From: Membranipora membranacea
Lineage: Eukaryota; Bryozoa; Gymnolaemata; Cheilostomatida; Membraniporidae
Assembly: GCA_914767715.1 (NCBI GenBank)
Contig: OU612072.1
Span: forward strand, 9,736,001 to 9,800,000
Length of the DNA: 64,000 nt
Direction: 5' to 3'
Positions within the stretch are counted from its first letter, which is position 1, and each line of letters opens with the position of its first letter. The translations under genes and the position numbers were made by a program. Positions 55,327-64,000 of the stretch are shown piece by piece. Under the pieces are notes generated by a model that had not been told where the DNA came from, ran no database searches, and was given only the letters and a program-made list of their open reading frames with translations.

Positions 55327-56589
55327 CCTGCTGTTGACTTACCTCTGTTCCCAGTAATCACCAAATAGTAGTCATGTATACACCAGGGACACTACTAGTA
55401 ATCACACACAGGATTTCTAACTATTAACTAACAGGGAGACATCATACCCTGGTAACCAAGACTGGCTTACGAAGCCATGACTGATCATCATACCTCCATA
55501 ATAAAAAATAGTGCATTTAGTCATCACGAATAACAATCTACCAATTACCAAACAGCCTACATGCCGGCGTAGGTAACTCAGACTTAGTTTGACTCGATTC
55601 AGAGTCGCTCTACCTTGGCATCGATCATTTTAGATAATTTTGTTGAGCAAAAACAGGCCAAATGCCGTATCGTTATTAGTTTGCTGTTTTTGTCATGTTA
55701 CAGTTTAATTCCAGTAAAATTGAGAATTATGTTCGAAATTTAAGAAATGTGCTTTTGCATACTCATGACATCAATTGAAGGCGCTGTATATATCAACATT
55801 AACCCAGATACAAGTCTGATAAGCCTGGAGTCTATGTAAGCAAGGAAGGGGGTAGATAGTAGTCTATGTAAGCTGATGAAGATAGTAGATGGACCTCATC
55901 TCAAGGCGATACATTGTTTTATGAGCATGTTAAATAAGTGACCTGGAAGGGCACAGTAGTTAGTTGCCACCAGATCTTATGATAATAAAGGAACATTAAA
56001 GTTTTGTGTTTAGTAAATACCTCTTTTAATTTTCTCAACCAATAAAAATAACTAAATAAAAACATGGGCTAAAATCACAATGCGATGGAAATGGTAATTT
56101 TTTCGAGAGAAATATGGGAAACATTGCAATAGTTGTACATGAACCAATTAGGATGTAGTTTTGTCTACTAAACTCACAATGAATGAGTGTATAGGTTTTT
56201 TTATATCATAACTGTTATCAACTGATGCTTGCACATTTAGTATTGAGGTATTCAAAGTATGGCAGAATTGGGAAACCTAATGTACCCGAACACCTTGATA
56301 GTGTCAGTCCAACCAACAATACACTATCTGAGACTGCCGTAGCAACATGGTGTCTCTGAGTTGCTCTATGTGTTAATTAGTAATTCAAAGCTTTGATACT
56401 ACACGTCAGATCTCGAGAAGCCAAATCTAATTTCCCTACGACCAACCGAAACTTTAAGCGAAGATGATTAGAAGCGAGAATAACAAAGTAAAAAAGTATG
56501 AAATTAAATAAAATCATCGTTCATTCACTGACTAATTACCCAGCTGCAGCTGCTATGCCAATGAGGAGGCTGTGAAATAGGGAGAGTGT
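55327..56589. other. Intergenic region between BANF1 and the large gene
   Basis: This region must contain the 3' end of BANF1 and the promoter of the large gene, both transcribed leftward. No additional gene, hairpin or clear core promoter was recognised. A second minus-strand donor (GTAAGT) lies just before the start codon of the large gene, hinting at an alternative first exon. Confidence 0.5.
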
Positions 56590-57812
56590 TTATAGGTTAG
56601 CATCACACCAGTCCTTTAGACAGTTACTGCAGTCCCTAGCTTGTTTGGCGTTGGCTTGTATTGTGTCCTTCACCCAATCCATGAACATTTCTTCATCTTT
56701 CTTCAGCAGTAAGTACTGACCCAGAACAACATAAGCCTGCAAAATAGGGAAAGGAGAGGTCACAAGAAGAACACATACATACATACAAATCACTCGCTCC
56801 TACTCAGGCTGTCAAAGTATTGGCTAGGATGGCTTCAGTAATCACAAAAGCATTGTAGTTTACAAGACATTTCTGAGGTACAAACGCAACTTTGTTTGTG
56901 TGTAGGGATATTAAGAGCCAGTTTTCGTGAAGCTTGACCTCGACAGCAGGGCTACGGAATCCAGCAAATAGATTTTTTATGGTGATTAGTAACAGCTTTG
57001 CCAAAGACTGTGACATCAGTTATAGGTTCAGAAAGCGCAGATAAGACAGAGATATCTTTGTTTAGAACTTTTTGTGATACCAAAAAATTACAAATGAGTG
57101 AAACGCCTCTTGCTTGAATGATTCTTACAAACACATTTTGCCTGTACAACAATGAAGATTTTGTCGCAGAGCCTACATTTCTATATTTATATGATATTTA
57201 CACTAATTGAGATTATTGTCAAAGTAACCATGTCTAATTTTTGTGATAATCAGGGTTTACGCCAAACTATGAGTGCTAATCTTCTATGATTACATCAAAG
57301 CAGGTTACATAGCTATGGATTTTTTTTCCCAGCCTCTCATTACCCGATACCATATGGGGTAATTAAATGGGATTATGCAGTAATTCTTTGTGGCAGACCA
57401 CAGTTACTTGCAATAAGGATACTCTCTACCCCTACAACAATGACTATATAATCTTTGCCTACAATGCTTACGCTACTACCCCTTTGTGATCTGATGTGAT
57501 AACATTGTTTTGCTATCATGATTGCTCATTCTCATCTTGGATGATTGTGATAACTATGTTTCATAGATGCACAGGCATCACACTATCACAGCAGAAGGTG
57601 AAATAGCAGTCATCTATGGGCCTATGATTTCTGTCCATAACTACATTCTCTAACTAACGCACATAACTAAAATTAGGAAATCTTACCATATCAAAGCCTT
57701 TCTCGATGAATCTCTTTGAGAGCACTGGACCGATACCAGCCAGTTCACTGACTTCTTTCTCTCCCATAGGCTCTCCTACAAAGTTCCTGTGCTTCTGTGA
57801 TGTGGACGACAT
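56590..57812 (-). CDS. BANF1: Barrier-to-autointegration factor
   Basis: A 90-residue protein from exons 57,687-57,812 and 56,590-56,736, with a 950-bp phase-0 intron bounded by GTAAGA and ttttgcag. Residues 1-20 ([16 protein letters not shown]) carry the conserved BAF N-terminus with its Ser/Thr cluster, which in other animals is the VRK kinase target. A helix-hairpin-helix ([11 protein letters not shown]) follows. The second exon contains [18 protein letters not shown], then ANAKQARDC and the final LKDWCDANL. Human BAF has 89 residues, so length and layout agree. The protein bridges double-stranded DNA and LEM-domain proteins during nuclear envelope assembly. The start is fixed by homology and by an upstream AACATG context. 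Confidence 0.97.
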
Positions 57813-59064
57813 GTTGTGCGGAGTATTGTACAATAATGTATTCTCTTCTGAACTCTGCTACCTGAAAAAAAATCAAAGTCAAAATCAATCTCACGACTGA
57901 CACTTAGCGTCAGATGTATAGGCTAGTTTTAGAATCTTCCTAGGCCTACTGTAACGGATCATGAACAGGATTTTCGTAGTTTTGTCATCAGGAAAAACAG
58001 AGCACTGAGAAAAACCGATCTTGGATCATTGGTAGCATAACTCTCTAGGTGTTCTAGGGTATGAGAAAAAAGCAATGGTTGGGCTCATTTCATGAAGCAA
58101 TTGAGATTATGGGCGACAGCAAACCCTGCGAGAGTTTAGTTTTTTCGATAAGTCATACAACGACCACCAAGAACTCCAGCAACAGACAATGAACACCAAT
58201 GTCAACTAATCATCGATGACAATCCAAAAAATTGTAAAGTTGCCATATACCTTCCTAACAAACACTCAAAGTCGAAGTATCTACAAGTAACTCAACACTC
58301 GTGCATCAATCAATCAAGACCCTGAATCTAGGAAGATTCGCACTACTACATAAGGTAACAGAATCACTGACAGTGGGTGACAGGAGTGGTTAATACTGTA
58401 CATGGGCATATACATTAAGGCTTGCATCTCCCACCACCACCATTTCCAACTCAACTTGACTTTGCCTGTCTTGTCAAGCTTATCAAGACTCCGCTGTGAC
58501 AACAACAGTCAAACAATATTATCATAATAAGGATTCGCGGCTAGGCGTGGCTAAGCCTACCTTGGTCTACAGTAAACTTAGTGTATGCACTTTGCAGGAT
58601 TTGCTTGGATTTTTCCTCTCATTACTTCTACATTAATCTTACTTCATTTGGCCTAAGGGTCCAATAATACACATTCTATGACCTTTTTTGTCAGTCACTG
58701 GTCACTGTCAGCAGTCCCTGCTGTCAGTGAGTGTGACTGTCACTTGCAGACTTTTGTGGATACAACACAACTGCAAAGCTGGATCAACATTTACAACAAC
58801 ATACCTTGCAAGTTGAAAGTTTGACACAGTGTGTGTGTTAACCAAGTATGATGACAATCAATACAATTGCAGTCAAAATAAAGTCCTCACAGTGTAACTG
58901 TTTTCTCCAATCTTGTTTTTTGTCTCAACTGTCTCCAAATTTTGGCGGCATGGACATAACAGACAGAGCGTCATAGGCAGGACGTTACCTCTGATTGGCC
59001 ACCAATTGTTTTCTAATGATTTATCATTGGCTGTGCTTTTGTATCAATTATTGCATCATCATGC
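57813..59064. other. Intergenic, upstream of BANF1
   Basis: No gene is supported. The frame at 58,314-58,505 on the minus strand lacks any family features. This is the likely promoter side of BANF1 (leftward) and perhaps of the Rab gene (rightward). Confidence 0.45.
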
Positions 59065-60120
59065 CACTCTGCCTGCAGGATAGCCTTGTCTAGCGAACTT
59101 AGGAAGAACTTGTTAGCCACATAGCAGGGTAGAAGGGGCGCGGCTTATTTGATTATGAGAGTAAAGACAACTCCCTATTCCCTATTGACACAAATTAATG
59201 TAATGTAATTTCAGATGCTTCGATGTTCTTTCATCACAGATTTGACGGTTTCAATGTAGGTATTGTTGCAAAACTTAGAATAACTGACAATACCTCTTAG
59301 AGACCTAAATCAAAGCGCAGTCGGTGTTTGCTAAAGTCACAAGGATCTAAAATATATACATCAGTTTGTTCCATCTGTGGAGGAGGGCTATCCCTCTGTG
59401 ACCACAGAGGGAACAAACTTGTTCTACAATACTTATATTCAAATATGGTAAATGCGAACTCTTAGTTTTTAATGAGGCTACTAGGATGATTAATAAGGTA
59501 CTAACCAAAATTCAGCTCACTAAGTGATGTTTTCATTTGCTTCGCCGAGTTGTTATTTGTGATATAAAGTCTAACACTAGCTTGAATGTTGGAATTAGTA
59601 AATGTTTAAGTGAAGCTTGAAGTTTGTTTATTGCCTTATTTCTAATATCAATCCTGTAATTGCTAGATAGCATCGAAAGTATGGCACATAAGTAAAACAA
59701 AATAAAAGGAGTCTGAGCTGTATTAGTTGAAAAATCGTAATAGCATTCAAAAAGGTGTTTTCTCACTTGGTGGTTCTATATTGGATGGCTGGTATTTATC
59801 TATCTTTGCTCTTCAAGCATATTTTCTGTTTGTATTTTATTTTAATGCGGGAGTTCAGGGGGTGTGGTGACTTAGCTGGCTATTTTAGTGAAGTGTCAGA
59901 GGCATACATCATATAAGCATATAGAGAGTATTTGTAGTATTAGTAAGGCACTGCATCTATAAAATACATCTAATATAACCATGTGCTTTCACAATGCTTG
60001 TATACAAATAAGTAAACCAATGAAACAAGAGTATCAGGCCACGCCCCTTCTACCCTGCTATGTGGCTAACAAATTCTTCCGCAAACTTATCCCTCAACTG
60101 TTCGCACATGCGCAGACTGT
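59065..60120. mobile_element. Non-autonomous hAT-like element, 1,056 bp
   Basis: Ends CACTCTGC and GCAGACTG(T) are inverted. Subterminal inverted arms of about 50 bp follow (ttgttagccacatagcaggg at 59,110 against ccctgctatgtggctaacaa at 60,051). A perfect 8-bp direct repeat catcatgc flanks it (59,057-59,064 and 60,121-60,128). The interior has no transposase frame; the longest is 77 codons and unrelated. A small MITE is nested at 59,362-59,425. The ends match the 75-bp element in TRIM unit 2. Confidence 0.9.
59362..59425. mobile_element. Small MITE nested in the hAT-like element
   Basis: Arms agtttgttccatctgtgg and ccacagagggaacaaact form a hairpin. The longer relative at 60,586-60,717 begins agaacgagtgtgttccctct and ends ggagggaacaagcttgttct. 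Its location inside 59,065-60,120 shows it jumped later. Confidence 0.7.
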
Positions 60121-60585
60121 CATCATGCGGGTAATCCTGTGCATGACTCATTCCATTGAGTTCATTGTGAATGAGATCACTAAAACAAATAGCCTGCATT
60201 CCACATTGAATCAAGGGGGCTAAATTCACCGTGCTCAACAGACTTTGAGTGATGGAAAAGAAATCAGACCTTCCAACACATAACCAACAGCTCATTAATG
60301 GCCAGGTTATTTAAAGCAGTCACATGCGAGCATTTGTCAGTTTTGGCAAGCATAACATAACATAATTTTTCAATTGAGACCTTTGACCGATTGTCAGTGG
60401 TTGCATCTGTTTTGGAGTTCACATCCACCGTCATCATGAGACCTGCGAATACATCAAGTAACAAGCAATCAGTTCTGTCATATCCAGACTAGTAAGTACA
60501 CCAGAAGACAAACTGCAATATTTTCACTTTACCGTAAATGTGTTACAACTCTGCTCATTAGCTGTTCGGTATTGATCTCAGCTAG

Positions 60586-60717
60586 AACGAGTGTGTTCCC
60601 TCTCTATGGATGTGAAGGAATATATAAAAACCTGTGCAGCAAGGTGTCGCAACGCCGCTGTGATATCCGACTTGTGCTTGTTCACTCCGCCGCCATGGAG
60701 GGAACAAGCTTGTTCTA
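60586..60717. mobile_element. MITE (GAACAAGTTTGTTCCCTC family) upstream of the Rab gene
   Basis: Terminal inverted repeats agaacgagtgtgttccctct and ggagggaacaagcttgttct are 132 bp apart. It lies about 115 bp left of the first recognised Rab exon, in its promoter or first intron. Confidence 0.7.
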
Positions 60718-60832
60718 GCTCCCAGCATATCTGGGCTCCCACATTGGGTTTAATAAACATCTGTGCGACAATGTTCTCATATAATATATTATATATAGTT
60801 ATTTTTACGGTGTATGTTCATGTCATTTGCAG

Positions 60833-63609
60833 TGACTACGTTTTCAAAGTTATTGTCGTCGGAGATTCAGGTGTTGGAAAGTCATCTGTTCTGCTGCGAT
60901 TTGCTGATGATGTGTTTCAGGATCACTATATCTCTACTATCGGAGTAGACATGGTAAGACGATGACTTTAAGCCGCTATCCCACAATGCAACAGCATGAT
61001 GCTTCATTACAATTATTAGCTTACAATATTAATGGCCTAACCTGAAATACAGCTCAGACTTGAGTCACAAGCCATTCGGTTCATATGTGGTAGAGGTGCC
61101 AGCCATAATTCAGTTCAATTCAGTTCAATTCATTAAATGTAGCAAGTGTCCAGTTAAGCTCGGAAGACTTAGTTAAAAGAAGCTATCACTTAGTTTCGCT
61201 ATCCAAGTCGAGAGTTAATGTTTAGTTATGATGCTCAGTGAATGTTTAAATTTTAGCTTGCCTTAAATCTTGTTTTATCTAAAACAGGGGATTGAACAAC
61301 TTTGATGAGGTCGCCTTGGAAATCAAGGAGTTTTTTTTTATCCTTAATATGAAGCGGTAAATAGTCATCCATACAAATATTTATTTTCTGAATTTTGAAA
61401 TCTAAGTTTTGAGCACCTCTTGTTTGTTTTTTTTATCACTCTATTGTTGTGAAAGTTACCATAATTCTGTTATAAATATTACATTATTAATACTTGTTTC
61501 AGAGAATCCGAACAGTTGATGTGAAAGGAAAGAACGTCAAATTAAACATAGTAAGTTTAAGCAATAGTCTGATCTCATTTGTACTTTGATTTGTGTTTAT
61601 GGCTGAAAAGACTGTATTTACAATGGTAGACAATGGTTTAAATCCTCACTGTCAGAATAAATTGATTATTCACGGAATTGATGTGTAAAGTTATCACATC
61701 CTGCACAGGCGAGGGACAACTCCGTTCTTAACCCACTTTTTCCGCTCTACCACTAGAATGTTTCTTTTTAACTTAAGATGAGTAAAGTAATCCTAGGAGG
61801 AAACGTTTTCAGTTACTCAAACCCCTTGCTAAACTTAAAGTTAGCTATTATATTCTAACCCTCTGTCTTACATAGACTCCCGCATCAGCTAGCCAAAACT
61901 TAGTGCTCAAGTCACTACCAAACTCAGCAGTAATATACCAATAGAAATCTAAATAAGTAAAGCCTTCCCTTGATTTAGGATGTGTCAGCCACACAATCCC
62001 TAAACTATAACAGTTTGCTTTAGAAATTCTAGGCTGTGCATAATGCCAATAAGTTAATTTGTTTACCGAGAATAAGTAAAAATGTAAAAATATTATTTAC
62101 AGTAATGAGAATTTACCAGTAATGAGTAATGTGCATTGTATGGTATATGATAAGAATGTTTTTATCTATGTATATTTAATATTATATATATATCGACTTA
62201 TGTAACTTACTGTTCTATTTGATAGTGGGATACCGCCGGACAGGACAGATATAAGACTATCTGCTGTCAGTACTACAGAGGAGCTCACGCTGTTATATTT
62301 GTCTATGATGTCACAGATGTGGTAAGATAATTACAATATCTCTGGACCAATGAAAAACTAATTGTGATTGAGCGGGATGACCAAATGAAGTAGCCTAAAG
62401 GTTGAACGGTTGTTTTCATTCTAGGGTTCACCTGGTCTAAGTGCTCAAAGGGCTCCAATACGAGTTAGTGGCATTAAATTATTGACAACGTAATGCCACT
62501 AACTCGTATTGAAGCCCTCTGAACACTTTGACTAGGGTCAACCTGCAGTGCAACTGTTTGTTTGTCAGCTAGGTGACATCTTGCAGCCAACTTTTCTATA
62601 TGGCAGGCAGGATGAGCTAGTGGTTGGGATTTGAGCTAGATAATCTAAGGGTTGCTGGTTCGACTCCCAGTCACTACCGTTTCTGCTAATGGAGGTGAGC
62701 TCTCCATACATTATCCCAGCTTGCCCACTCTTATCTTTTACAGGGGTCCCCGAAGTTAAATTGCTAAATTGCTTCTATGCAATATGTTTGATGTCCTGTC
62801 AAGACAGCTGGAGAGCTGCTAATAAAAAGTGATTTATATTTTTTACTTTTTACAACCAATTCAATGTTCTGATCATTGTATATTCGTCATAATAAATTAG
62901 TCTGTAACCCTATTTTTCAGGAGTCGTTTGAGCACATTCAGACATGGTATAACGAAGTTAACAATTACTGCAGCAGCGAGTGTATGTTTCTAATGGTAGG
63001 AAATAAATCGGATCTTCCACACAAAAGAGTTGTCTCCTTTGATCAGGCACAGGTAAGATATATCCAATAAGTGTTCTTGGTTTTTTTCTACAATAGGAAA
63101 TATGATTTGTGACATGAGAACTAACAGGCTTTTTGGCATGTAAACATGAGTGCTATTCAACAATCCTTGTGGCCACTTCACAACACCTCTACTAGAACAA
63201 CGATTAGGCCCTATGGCCTTCCTGTCTTGATCCTGGTCCTACCTTCAAGGCTATCCGTTTGTATTTTTGGCTCAACACTTATTATTATTCCTCTTAGTAA
63301 ATCTAGTGTCATAAAAAGGAAGTAGCAACAAAAAAATGATACAGTTAATAGTTTTGCTATCTCTCATTTCAGGCATATGCAGACCAGCTTGGTATACCAT
63401 ATATCGAGACATCTGCAAAGAATAACACCAATGTCACTCAGACATTTTTTAGCACCGCCGCCAAACTTACCGATCACTTCGGACACACACAGCAGCAGCC
63501 AGGGGGCAAAGATGTCATACAGGTTAGACCTGATGGTATGAGAAACATAGACGGTGGAAAACGCTCAAAACTTGGATCGCTAAACTGCTTGGACTGTAGT
63601 ATAATGTAA
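60833..63609 (+). CDS. Rab-family small GTPase, Rab35/Rab1-like, CaaX-terminated
   Basis: Exons 60,833-60,953, 61,503-61,550, 62,226-62,321, 62,921-63,052 and 63,373-63,609 join in phase and give about 194 residues. The first exon begins one base into a codon, so a short 5' exon with the start codon was not found. All nucleotide-binding motifs are intact: GDSGVGKSS (P-loop), STIGVDM (switch I), [12 protein letters not shown] (switch II), GNKSD and ETSAK. The sequence [22 protein letters not shown] and [15 protein letters not shown] resembles Rab35/Rab1, which act in membrane traffic. Two oddities: the Rab-type GVDF of switch I is GVDM, and the C-terminus is LDCSIM, a CaaX box (Met predicts farnesylation) instead of the usual double cysteine. 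Confidence 0.9.
62436..62535. mobile_element. Foldback MITE (AGNGCTTAGAC family) in a Rab intron
   Basis: Arms agggctccaatacgagttag and ctaactcgtattgaagccct are reverse complements with one mismatch, and attattgaca forms the loop. The near-perfect arms suggest recent origin. Confidence 0.8.
62602..62850 (+). mobile_element. tRNA-derived SINE (type C) in a Rab intron
   Basis: The head has an A-box-like tgagctagtggttggg and a B box tggttcgactccc. The body includes gagctctccatacattatcc and the tail ggagagctgctaataaaaag. The tail recurs at 53,640-53,690. Confidence 0.75.
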
Positions 63610-63927
63610 ACTATAGGTTGCCTATAACATTAACTTACCCATGAAAAAGAATCTCAGAAACTTGCTACCAGATTCAAGATCAAGTCAAAGAATGACCATT
63701 CCTTTTTTTCACAGTGCCTTTAATTACTCTTTTGGTTGTCTAGTGAAAGAATTGTGAGCATGCGGTAAATAGTAAGTTAAAAGTCTGCAACAGATATTGT
63801 TTGGATTCACGGCTTGTTCAATGTGTATACCGATCCTCACTGACCAAAATAATACAATATTAATATTTATTTCTTTTTTTTATTGATAAAGCCTTCATAG
63901 CAAATCCTACATCCTTCCTAACTCTAG

Positions 63928-63993
63928 GTTTTGGTGATCACACCAAAGCTACAGCTACAGCTATTTTATTCATGGACTATCTATCACAATTAG
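63928..63993 (+). CDS. Candidate exon of a next gene at the window edge
   Basis: Acceptor ctaactctag and donor GTATGT enclose 66 bp, open in the frame FGDHTKATATAILFMDYLSQ. It starts after the Rab stop codon, so it belongs to another transcript or is an alternative Rab 3' exon. The family is not recognised. Confidence 0.4.
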   Translation, partial: VLVITPKLQLQLFYSWTIYHN

Positions 63994-64000
63994 GTATGTG

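Noticed and set aside
58314-58505. Minus-strand 63-codon frame upstream of BANF1
   Set aside because: The Trp-rich segment comes from a CCACCACCACCA run; there is no homology and no splice context.
60591-60832. N-terminal extension of the Rab frame upstream of 60,833
   Set aside because: The sequence runs through a MITE and an AT-rich segment and is followed by a good acceptor (catttgcag), so it is intron or upstream DNA rather than Rab coding sequence.

Overview
This is eukaryotic, almost certainly invertebrate animal DNA: AT-rich, with genes cut into short exons by canonical GT..AG introns and many small non-autonomous transposons. It holds animal-type genes (a RING/B-box TRIM-like family, BAF, a Tctex1 dynein light chain, a Rab). 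A sponge or another early-branching marine invertebrate would fit, but the species cannot be fixed from the window.

Region 1 (1-28,915): a tandem array of three direct units of about 10.4-10.6 kb. Each carries one complete minus-strand TRIM-like gene (RING, two B-boxes, coiled coil, C-terminal beta-propeller) plus several kb of upstream DNA. The RING, B-box and coiled-coil exons are almost invariant between copies. The propeller exon has changed much faster, with replacements bunched in recurring short stretches, as expected for sensor proteins diversifying their recognition surface. Copy 3 is a mosaic: near-identical over its 5' two-thirds and diverged over its 3' end.

Region 2 (28,916-38,500): a partly resolved single-pass membrane protein (minus), a LINE reverse-transcriptase tail, a long gene-poor stretch, and a complete four-exon Tctex1-domain dynein light chain gene (plus).

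Region 3 (38,533-55,326): one large minus-strand gene of about 19 coding exons, reconstructed here with every intron phase matching. It encodes about 1,100 residues starting with a myristoylation/palmitoylation motif (MGAACSC) and containing degenerate internal repeats. I do not recognise the family; it is the best candidate for an undescribed protein. Its introns hold SINEs, foldback MITEs and a palindrome of about 690 bp.

Region 4 (56,590-64,000): the two-exon gene for barrier-to-autointegration factor (BANF1, minus), a 1.06-kb hAT-like element with a perfect 8-bp target duplication, and a Rab35/Rab1-like GTPase gene (plus) ending in an unusual CaaX box (CSIM). One exon of a further gene lies at the right edge. 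BANF1, Tctex1 and Rab are housekeeping genes with no evident functional link to the TRIM array.
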